Shown one piece after another: positions 12,682 through 19,408 of a DNA stretch of 31,434 bases. The DNA lies in assembly GCA_050180235.1 (NCBI GenBank), contig JBFXEJ010000073.1:1-31434 (forward strand). Direction: 5' to 3'. The notes beneath the pieces were generated by a model that was not told the origin of the DNA, ran no database searches, and saw only the letters and a program-made list of their open reading frames with translations. The translations under genes and the position numbers were made by a program. How positions within the stretch are numbered: the stretch's first letter is position 1; the number at the start of each line of letters is the position of its first letter. Origin of the DNA: JAABRU01 sp050180235 (GTDB lineage: Bacteria; Desulfobacterota; Desulfobacteria; Desulfobacterales; Desulfococcaceae).

Positions 12682-14934
12682 TTACTCAAAAATTTTTATC
12701 TGTCCGGCTTCTTTGAGTTTCCATCCGCTTTCACCGGCACGCTCCGCAATTTCCTCCAGAATATTCAGAATGGTCTGATTTTCCGGTGTGATGCCGTTTT
12801 TGAGCAAAGGCATGATATGCAGCACAATGTCATCAAACAACGGGTTTTTGTTCTCCAAAGCCATACGGCGCAGATAGGAAATCAGATAATAGCGCACCCG
12901 GAGATGCAGATCAATATGCGTGCGGAAACGGGTATCTTTGCGAATCGCAAACCTTTCTGTATCCGGATTATAGTCAAATGTATCCAGCAGAAAAGGCGTC
13001 AGATCGCTGTATTCTTTTTTCAGCAGGTCGAGAAAACCCAGTTCCAGTCCCTTGATAATCAGTTCATCATTGATCTGCTCCAAAGTCGCTCCGGTGTTTT
13101 TGGCAATCACGCCCTCAACGGTCTGCATGACAATATCACCGATGCCCATGCCCAGACGCGCTTTCATAATATAACGGGGTTTGCGCACTTTTCTGAAATT
13201 GATGATCAACTGGCCGGACAGCACAGTAAAGGGATTCTGCCGCTTTTTGAAACTGCTCTGCCCGTTGCCCTGTTTCACTGCGCCCGCATACTCAAAACCG
13301 CTGTGTTCTGCTGTTTCAATGATTAAATGCCAGAATTCCGGGTCCTTGTGTGCAAAGACAAAGGACATCCACCTGTCAAATTTCAGAACACGGTACATTT
13401 CTTCAATGGATTTGGCAATCAGACTGTTGTAATCCTCTTTGCTTTTGTTATGCTCCCCGCCTTCAATGGCCTCCTGCTGATAATCTTCCTCTGTGACATC
13501 CAAATCCAGCCAGCCATTCCACATGACGGACAAATCCAGATAAGGGATTTTTTTGCCGTAAGGCGGATCAGTATAAATATAATCAATACGTTCGGATTTG
13601 ATGAAATTCAGATCAGTGGCCGATCCTTTCCGTATTTGTGCATTGCAGATTGTTTTCTGATTAATTTTGGAAGAAATTTCTTTTTTTGCACCTAAAATTC
13701 TCATGAATTTTGTTTTAAAAATACTGAGCAGTTCAAGCTGCCCCGGATGGTGGGCTATCCGATAGCGATAGTAGCGAAAAACTGCACTGTCACCGCCTCC
13801 TTCACTTCTGGTATAATGAAATGTCAAATTGAATTTGTTTATGCAGCTCGAAAATGCCAGCAGCAGTGATTTCCGTATATTCTCATCTTTCTCTTTCAAA
13901 ATCAGATATTTCAGAAAAGCAAGCTGCGCCAGTTGTGCATCACTGAACAGCTTTTCAACTGTAGTCACATCCGAGCCTTTGGGCAGAAGCAGGCCTTTTG
14001 GATAAGGATATTTTTTCAGTGCAGTCTGAACCTGATCGTGTGTCTGCGGAATATTCTGAGAAAATTCAGTTTTGATACGTTCAAAAGCATCTGTCAACTT
14101 GGAAATGCTGACAGGTGCTATCAGGGATTCCACTAAAAACACAGACATGGGATTGAGATCAATATGAATCGCACTGCGATCCGTCATCAGAGCCTCAACT
14201 GCGGTGACACCGCTTCCGCCAAAGGGATCAAGAACCAGATCACCGGGTTTGCTGAAATTGCGGATATAGGTCTGCACAACATTCCAGACCTGTCTTGTAA
14301 AATAGCCGTGTACGCCAAAATGGCGTTTGGCAGTCTGTTTTTTCACTGGGATTTCATCAGGCAGAGGACGGCTGAGATAATCAAATTTCTCTTTTTCTGC
14401 TGTTTGGTGATCGGTATCATCAGCCTGTTTTGCATAGGAAAACCTCTTGCCGCTCTGAAAGCAGTCCGGAGCAAGACAGTCCTGCATTTTTTCCCAGTGG
14501 AATTCAATTTCAGGCAAAGCAAAAGACAGAACCGGTTCCTTGTGATCCTGCCGGAAAAGAACAAATTCCCATCCGTTGCACAGGGCAAAAAATTTTGTTC
14601 TCACTTCCGGATGAATAGCGTAACTGTAAATCTGTTCAAGATGATCGACATCTGTGACTGCTTCCTGCGGGGCTTTGGCATCCAATACCCACGCATAACT
14701 TTCCTCTATTTTCAGAAGATAATCCGGAACCAGATTGACAGCCCGTTTTTTGGAGCCGATTTTCAGAAAAGGGTGTTCCAAAGTTTTGCTGCGGACAATC
14801 TGCGTATCTGCATAGCCCAGCGCATGAAGAATGGGCAGAATCAGCACTTCCCGCACACTGTCCTCCTTAAAACCCGGAGAATGAAGCTGCTGAAAGTCAA
14901 AGTTTCTGATTTGCATGGGAACAGGATTGCGCAT
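12682..14934 (-). CDS. HsdR-N-like nuclease domain fused to a DNA N6/N4 methyltransferase
   Basis: This 750-aa protein joins a restriction-type nuclease domain to a DNA methyltransferase. Residues about 20-130 resemble the N-terminal nuclease domain of type I R subunits: a Glu-rich helix (E24/E29), 'VPDYLL' D71, 'LDAKAP' D85-x-K87, and a QxxxY motif (Q101, Y105), all features of PD-(D/E)xK nucleases. The methylase core has AdoMet motif I 'VLDPFGGSGVT' (234-244) and catalytic 'TDPPYG' (455-460). Motif I comes before DPPY, the permuted order. Residues about 590-750 are a helical region I cannot assign, perhaps target recognition. GGAG lies 9 bases before the ATG. No helicase or specificity subunit is adjacent. 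It could be a one-gene restriction-modification enzyme or a methylase whose nuclease fold is used for binding. Confidence 0.85.
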   Translation of the reverse strand: MRNPVPMQIRNFDFQQLHSPGFKEDSVREVLILPILHALGYADTQIVRSKTLEHPFLKIGSKKRAVNLVPDYLLKIEESYAWVLDAKAPQEAVTDVDHLEQIYSYAIHPEVRTKFFALCNGWEFVLFRQDHKEPVLSFALPEIEFHWEKMQDCLAPDCFQSGKRFSYAKQADDTDHQTAEKEKFDYLSRPLPDEIPVKKQTAKRHFGVHGYFTRQVWNVVQTYIRNFSKPGDLVLDPFGGSGVTAVEALMTDRSAIHIDLNPMSVFLVESLIAPVSISKLTDAFERIKTEFSQNIPQTHDQVQTALKKYPYPKGLLLPKGSDVTTVEKLFSDAQLAQLAFLKYLILKEKDENIRKSLLLAFSSCINKFNLTFHYTRSEGGGDSAVFRYYRYRIAHHPGQLELLSIFKTKFMRILGAKKEISSKINQKTICNAQIRKGSATDLNFIKSERIDYIYTDPPYGKKIPYLDLSVMWNGWLDLDVTEEDYQQEAIEGGEHNKSKEDYNSLIAKSIEEMYRVLKFDRWMSFVFAHKDPEFWHLIIETAEHSGFEYAGAVKQGNGQSSFKKRQNPFTVLSGQLIINFRKVRKPRYIMKARLGMGIGDIVMQTVEGVIAKNTGATLEQINDELIIKGLELGFLDLLKKEYSDLTPFLLDTFDYNPDTERFAIRKDTRFRTHIDLHLRVRYYLISYLRRMALENKNPLFDDIVLHIMPLLKNGITPENQTILNILEEIAERAGESGWKLKEAGQIKIFE

Positions 14935-14961
14935 TTTGCGTTATCTCCATGATATTTTATG

Positions 14962-15001
14962 AACTGATGTTACGCAGACCTTTCAAAATCTGGCAGATTA
15001 C
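14962..15001. repeat. Solo end of the AACTGATGTTACGC repeat family
   Basis: AACTGATGTTACGCAG and the next 25 or so bases resemble, with small gaps, the right end (reverse strand) of the 18513-18664 element. No matching second end is found downstream, so it is a truncated copy. It directly precedes the methylase gene start. Confidence 0.6.
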
Positions 15002-15005
15002 TGTC

Positions 15006-15210
15006 AATGCCGTTTCCTTAAGCAGAAAATTCTCCTCCCTCAAGGGAGGGGAGCCTTAAGGCGATTTCCATGAAAAAATGTACCATCATTGTAGTGTGGG
15101 CACGGCTTTTTGTGCCCGCCGTTTCAGCAGGACGGCGGGCACAAAAAGCCGTGCCCGCCCTACGAAAAACGGTATAATCATTAATGGAAATCACCTAAGG
15201 AAACGGCATT
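15006..15210. repeat. 205-bp nested palindromic element
   Basis: The outer arms AATGCCGTTTCCTTA at 15006-15020 and 15196-15210 are perfect inverted copies, continued inward by GGCGATTTCCAT / ATGGAAATCACC. In the centre is a 32-bp-arm hairpin (15091-15122 with 15132-15163, two mismatches) of the GTAGGGTGGGCAC family. In the left arm, bases 15021-15053 look like a later insertion: a CTCCTCCCT/AGGGAGGGGAG hairpin flanked by CCTTA at 15016-15020 and 15054-15058. No coding potential is seen across 14935-15345. Confidence 0.75.
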
Positions 15211-15345
15211 GGGTATAAAACCGGAAATAAAAGTAGCACAAACTTCCAGTTTATACATGTGCTTATGAACGGGATGGAACCTTGTTTTATACATGAAAAT
15301 TTTCGTTGGCATAATTATGAAATCTGAAAAATATTCCGGCATCTG

Positions 15346-16914
15346 TTATCCCCTCTTTGCCATCCGCATAAGCCTGTTCCGGATTTTCGCCATAAATTCC
15401 CCGATTTCCCTGATGCCCAGAAGATGTCCGGCAGAAGGGAGCAGAATCAGAAAAAGCAGACCGGTAATGATCGAAATCGCCATACTGCCGTGAAATGTGG
15501 AATCAATTCCAGAAAGTGCCGTGCGCCGGAAAAATTCCAGAAAAAGACCCAAAAAAAGACTCAGTGCAAAAATCCTCAGATAAAACAGATATACATTTTT
15601 GCCGGATTTCCGGGTGCGGCGGTTCCACAGAAAATAGAGCAGCCAGACCTGAAAGATGGCTGAAAGAGAAATGGCCAGGGCCAGGCCGGATATTCCCATG
15701 ATTTTCATTCCGTACCAGTAAAAGGGAAGACTCATAATGACTGCAACCGTGCTGAAAATGGCAGGAAACAGGGTGTCCTGCATGGCATAATATCCACGCA
15801 CCACAACGGTCTGGGCTGCATAGGCAAAGGTTCCGGTGAGCAGGAAAATCAGCACATGCGCTGTAATTGCCGTGGCTGCTGCGTCAAATCTGCCCCGCTG
15901 AAAAAGAATCAGCACGGCTTCATGGCGCAGCACCATGAGCAGAACAGAAAAAGGCATGACCAGAGAAAGCCAGCACAGAGTGGTATCCAGCAGATCGTTC
16001 ATTTCTTCCATGCGGTTTTCGGCAGCCATCCGGGCCATAAAGGGAAAAGAGGCCATGCCTGAGGCCTGACCGAAAAAACCCACCAGAATGAACATGATCC
16101 GCATTCCGTAATTAAGGGACGAGATACTGCCTTCGGGCAGATAACTGCCGAAATATTTTAAAAAAATTTCCGTGGAAAAACTCATGGTCAGGCCCAGCAT
16201 AAGGGGCAGGGAAAGCAGAATGTATTTTTTCAGATCCGGATGGAAAAAATCAAAGCAGAAGGAAAATTTCATGCCTGCTTTTTTTGCGCCGTATATCTGG
16301 ACTGCAAAATTTCCCGCTAAGGCTCCGGCAAGTACGCCCCAGGAAAAACCTTCCATACCGATTTGCGCATTGAGCAGCATTCCACCGCAGATAATGCCTA
16401 TATTGTACAAAAGCGGTGCAAGTGCGGGAATGGCAAACTGCTCTTTGGCAAACTGCACGGCCATCAACAGTCCGCCCGCAAAAAAGAAAAACTGGGCAGG
16501 CAGGATAATCCGGGTCATGCGCACTGCTTTGGCAATCAGCACCGGATCGTCAAATCCCGGAGCCAGCACCCGGATAAGCAGTGGAGCGAGAAAAGAGGCA
16601 GCAATAACAAACATGATCAGCAGACTGCCGAAACAGGTCAGGACAATGGAAAAAACTTTCCAGCCTTTTTCCTCCTCTCCCCGTGCCAGATACCCGGAAA
16701 AAATGGGAATAAAAGTTACAGACAGAAAACCGCTGGCAACGATGTGATTGAGGATTTCCGGAATGACAAAGGCCACCTGATACGCGTCCACATCCCGGCC
16801 TGCGCCGCCCGCGTATGCAATTACCATTTCCCGGACTAGACCAATCACCCGGCTCAGAAGAACCGAGGCCATCATAATCAGGGAAGCTATGCCGACTTTT
16901 TTGTATAAACTCAT
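15346..16914 (-). CDS. murJ: MurJ/MviN-family lipid flippase
   Basis: This 522-aa polytopic membrane protein of the MOP superfamily has about 14 hydrophobic segments, the usual MurJ length and topology. MurJ moves lipid II across the inner membrane for peptidoglycan synthesis. By eye the conserved N-terminal 'LLSRVIGLVRE' supplies Arg22 and Arg28, 'VDAYQVAF' supplies Asp43, and 'YGMRIM' supplies Arg271, matching functional residues of E. coli MurJ (R18, R24, D39, R270). The segment that holds Arg52 in E. coli (LLRRIFAEGAF) reads ILNHIVASGFL here, so that Arg is missing. It may therefore be true MurJ or a paralogue for another polyprenyl-linked sugar. The ATG has no clear ribosome site. Confidence 0.85.
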   Translation of the reverse strand: MSLYKKVGIASLIMMASVLLSRVIGLVREMVIAYAGGAGRDVDAYQVAFVIPEILNHIVASGFLSVTFIPIFSGYLARGEEEKGWKVFSIVLTCFGSLLIMFVIAASFLAPLLIRVLAPGFDDPVLIAKAVRMTRIILPAQFFFFAGGLLMAVQFAKEQFAIPALAPLLYNIGIICGGMLLNAQIGMEGFSWGVLAGALAGNFAVQIYGAKKAGMKFSFCFDFFHPDLKKYILLSLPLMLGLTMSFSTEIFLKYFGSYLPEGSISSLNYGMRIMFILVGFFGQASGMASFPFMARMAAENRMEEMNDLLDTTLCWLSLVMPFSVLLMVLRHEAVLILFQRGRFDAAATAITAHVLIFLLTGTFAYAAQTVVVRGYYAMQDTLFPAIFSTVAVIMSLPFYWYGMKIMGISGLALAISLSAIFQVWLLYFLWNRRTRKSGKNVYLFYLRIFALSLFLGLFLEFFRRTALSGIDSTFHGSMAISIITGLLFLILLPSAGHLLGIREIGEFMAKIRNRLMRMAKRG

Positions 16915-16993
16915 TTCAGGTGTCAGTTGTCAAGAAAAGTCTTTTGACTTTTCAAAATTGGAATTGCCTTGTAATACTGTTCATTGTTACAGA

Positions 16994-17761
16994 TTAAAAT
17001 TTTGACTCGTCTTTTCTGCGATATTCTTTCATTTTTGAAGACGTAATCTTTTCATCTTCCTGCTGTTTTATATTATCAAGTCTTACATCAGAATACTGAA
17101 TTGTAACAGAATTGATTCCGCATCTCATGGCGACAGAAAATTTGCCAGTAACACTCCATGTCAGCACTTCATACATAATTTGATTTTTGATATTTGCGGG
17201 CGAACCGTATTTCTTGGTCAGCATTTCCTGAACTTCATATCTGAAGTCCGATTTTCTGGTGATGTCATTACCAAAAAGGCGAACTTCCACTTTATAGAGA
17301 ATTCTGGAAGTGGGTGTAAAGAACAAAAAAATATTGGCATTTTTTCCCAGCAGTTTGTCAGAATACTCAAATGCCGTCTCAGAATACATATATTTTCTGC
17401 TTAATTTTGGATCAAAATTTTTATTGGCAGAAATCAGACCTTGACGGCGGACAGGAATATTGTTTCTTTCTGCAATATCCATTACATCTTCAATTCGCAT
17501 TCCCCCATACCACAGATCATAGTGAAAAGAATCTGTATCATTTTTTTCAATGAAAATCTGAAGTACTGAAGATTTGGGATAAGCAACGGTTTCCCCATAA
17601 ACAACAGCTTTTATCATCCCGTTTTCTTCCCATATCCTGTCAGAATTGATTTCTCTGCCATTTTTTAAAATAATTTTATCTGCGTAACTCTCTGTTGGAA
17701 ATATGAATACAATGAACAGAAGCAGAAAAAAGCGGAGCATCCGATGTTTGAAAAAATACAT
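16994..17761 (-). CDS. Secreted hypothetical protein
   Basis: I cannot assign this 255-aa protein to a named family. The start at 17761 is preferred because GAGGA lies 5 bases upstream; an ATG at 17773 has no ribosome site. A signal peptide covers about residues 1-28 (MLRFFLLLFIVFIF ... SYA). The next 45 residues, 'DKIILKNGREINSDRIWEEN' onward, have the short-strand pattern of small beta-barrel modules found at the N-terminus of many exported proteins. Residues about 80-220 are mixed alpha/beta, and the last 30 are highly charged. It follows a 55-aa ORF by 18 bases, and the two are probably co-transcribed. The AT-rich composition differs somewhat from the murJ and PBP genes on either side. 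Confidence 0.7.
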   Translation of the reverse strand: MYFFKHRMLRFFLLLFIVFIFPTESYADKIILKNGREINSDRIWEENGMIKAVVYGETVAYPKSSVLQIFIEKNDTDSFHYDLWYGGMRIEDVMDIAERNNIPVRRQGLISANKNFDPKLSRKYMYSETAFEYSDKLLGKNANIFLFFTPTSRILYKVEVRLFGNDITRKSDFRYEVQEMLTKKYGSPANIKNQIMYEVLTWSVTGKFSVAMRCGINSVTIQYSDVRLDNIKQQEDEKITSSKMKEYRRKDESKF

Positions 17762-17779
17762 AATATTCCTCATATTTTA

Positions 17780-17947
17780 TTAATTATATGAACGTGTTCC
17801 ACAACATTGACAGAATTTTGAACATTCCCATATATCGCTAAGTGTTTCCTCCTTATATCTTTCAATATAAGCCGAACTGACATCCAGCAGAGCATTTTCA
17901 ATCTCTTTGAAATACTTTATCGGATCAGAGATTTTTACCCGTCTCAC
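17780..17947 (-). CDS. Small hypothetical protein with a GTG start, 55 aa
   Basis: Not recognised. The open frame extends upstream to an ATG at 17998 inside the UbiB remnant, but AGGAG stands 8 bases before the GTG at 17947, so that start is preferred. The product is charged and helical (SDPIKYFKEIENALLDV) and ends with 'ECSKFCQCCGTRSYN', four Cys in nine residues, which could bind metal. It ends 18 bases before the secreted protein at 16994-17761 and begins 11 bases after the stop of the UbiB fragment. It is small enough that it may be spurious, but the ribosome site and Cys cluster argue for it. Confidence 0.45.
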   Translation of the reverse strand: MRRVKISDPIKYFKEIENALLDVSSAYIERYKEETLSDIWECSKFCQCCGTRSYN

Positions 17948-17958
17948 TGACACATCTC

Positions 17959-18359
17959 CTACATCTTTCCGGATCGGAAAATGTATATAATCAGCCACAG
18001 TCCCAGGAAAGTGGCAATGGAATATCCGGTTAAGCCCAGAAGCATGGTCAGCGGGATTGTATGCCCCAGAATATGCAGTTCCATAACCTTTTCCGGAGAA
18101 TTGAGAACCAGCGAACCCGCGATGGTGGAAGCCGCAATGATAATCCCCACAATCGCCCGATTAAGTCCCCGTTCCATTTTGCCCGCAATTTCTTCCAGAC
18201 CCTTAACCCGTACTTCAATTCCGTGTTTTCCTTCTGCTGTGCGCCGGAAAATTTCCGTGACATATCCGGGCATGCGTTTGAGATAACCCGCGAAATCCCG
18301 TATATCCCTGCCGATGTTCCGGAAGAATTTTCTTGCATCATAACCTCTTTGCAGCAGTA
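17959..18359 (-). pseudogene. C-terminal remnant of a UbiB/AarF-family kinase
   Basis: About 130 codons of open frame match the tail of UbiB/AarF/ABC1 proteins. They include 'RGYDARKFFRNIGRDIRDFA', the basic helix 'KGLEEIAGKMERGLNRAIVG', and two closing membrane helices (IIIAASTIAGSLVL, and LGLTGYSIATFLGLWLIIYIF). The whole kinase domain, normally about 400 residues upstream, is missing. Reading upstream the frame runs directly into the 30-bp-arm palindrome at 18362-18430, then into unrelated repeat sequence. No ribosome site suits a short protein. A repeat-associated deletion or rearrangement is inferred. UbiB proteins support quinone or isoprenoid lipid metabolism; this copy cannot. Confidence 0.8.
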
Positions 18360-18361
18360 GT

Positions 18362-18430
18362 AGGGTGGGCACATGTTTTTCTGTGCCCGCCGTTCCGGCT
18401 GGCGGGCACAGAAAAACATGTGCCCACCCT
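18362..18430. repeat. Perfect 30-bp-arm palindrome at the break of the UbiB remnant
   Basis: Arms at 18362-18391 and 18401-18430 (begin AGGGTGGGCACATG) are exact inverted copies separated by nine bases. It is the same family as 15091-15163 and the 80-bp units at 1337 and 1472. It sits at the point where the homology to UbiB ends. Confidence 0.85.
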
Positions 18431-18512
18431 GCAAATACTGTAATTATCCAAAATTCAAAACAGTTGTATCTGAAGACCGGGTTAAACCAAAGGCCGTAAC
18501 CCGGCACATTAA

Positions 18513-18664
18513 TTATCTAACTGATGTTACGCCGAATCGTCATACCGGCAAACGCAGATATCCAGAACATTTTGAAATTACTGGATTCCGGCTTTCGCCA
18601 GAATGACGCTCAAAGAGAATAACTGCCTGATTTTTGGAAAGGCTGCGTAACATCAGTTATCTAA
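18513..18664. repeat. MITE-like element with AACTGATGTTACGC ends and a direct repeat
   Basis: Inverted ends AACTGATGTTACGC (18519-18532) and its complement (18645-18658) enclose about 140 bp. TTATCTAA occurs directly at 18513-18520 and 18657-18664. Part of that overlaps the inverted ends, so the true target duplication is 4-8 bp. Inside is a second palindrome at 18538-18608 of the widespread CGTCATACCGGC...GCCAGAATGACG type, a degenerate relative of which is at 27697-27766. No transposase. It occupies the gap between the UbiB remnant and the lipoprotein gene. Confidence 0.75.
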
Positions 18665-18721
18665 AAAGCAACTTGGTCATGCAGTAGTTTGATATGAAAA
18701 CTGACACCTGTTTTTCAGCAG

Positions 18722-19408
18722 TCAGTATCCTCTTCTGCCAAATTCCAAATCCTCTGCTTTTTGCAAAGCCCTGCGTGCCTCATACTCCTGCCCGTTTTTG
18801 CTGAGAACAGCGGCTATGATTTTCCAGTTCACAGCCTGCAGGGCAGTGTCATTTGCGGCAAGAAGATTTGATTTTCTTGCCAACTGCTCGGCCTGTGCAT
18901 AATTTTCCTTTTTGAACTGAATCCGGGCCATGAGATTCCACATTTTTGCATTGTCAGGATCAATTCGCACAGCCCGTTCCGCAGTGGCAAAAGCCTGATC
19001 GAGCTGACCTCTTTCCATCTGCTGCTCTGCCTGCACTGCCAAAGGAGAAACGGCCAGCATCAGATTTGAATCTTCGGCCTTCCCTTTTTCTTCATCAGTT
19101 CCGGCTGATCCGGCAGAACCTATTCGGGGAGCGGGCCGGGAAGCCGGTTCTGTTCCGGTATCTGTCTGATCTTCAGACATGACAGTTGACTGCTGCTGAC
19201 CGTTTTCTGTTTCATTTGTCGGACTTTGCACTTCTCCGCCCGAAGGCACAGTCTGCCGGGAAGACGGAGGAATCCACAGGGGCCTGCCATTTTCATCATA
19301 AATTGGTCTGGGGCCTTTTCCCTGTGCAGGGGCCGGAGGGTATGCACATCCGGCCAGCATCATGCCTGCTGCCATTGCCATAAAAAAAAATTTGGCGCAT
19401 GTTTTCAT
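18722..19408 (-). CDS. TPR lipoprotein, LpoP-like candidate activator of PBP1B
   Basis: This 228-aa protein has a lipoprotein signal with lipobox LAGC (Cys21) and Ala at +2, predicting outer-membrane anchoring. Residues about 22-110 are a low-complexity Pro/Gln/Ser/Glu linker likely to be disordered. Residues about 118-228 form two to three TPR-like helix pairs ('AEQQMERGQLDQAFATAERA', 'WNLMARIQFKKENYAQAEQL'). The start codon overlaps the stop of the PBP1B-class gene by one base (TGATG), implying translational coupling. An anchor-linker-TPR lipoprotein next to mrcB is the layout of Pseudomonas LpoP, which activates PBP1b. That function is inferred here from layout; residue-level similarity was not tested. 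Confidence 0.8.
   Translation of the reverse strand: MKTCAKFFFMAMAAGMMLAGCAYPPAPAQGKGPRPIYDENGRPLWIPPSSRQTVPSGGEVQSPTNETENGQQQSTVMSEDQTDTGTEPASRPAPRIGSAGSAGTDEEKGKAEDSNLMLAVSPLAVQAEQQMERGQLDQAFATAERAVRIDPDNAKMWNLMARIQFKKENYAQAEQLARKSNLLAANDTALQAVNWKIIAAVLSKNGQEYEARRALQKAEDLEFGRRGY

Noticed and set aside
14164..14952. 262-codon open frame opposite the methylase
   Set aside because: Antisense to the conserved methylase and nuclease motifs, with no recognisable domain or ribosome site.
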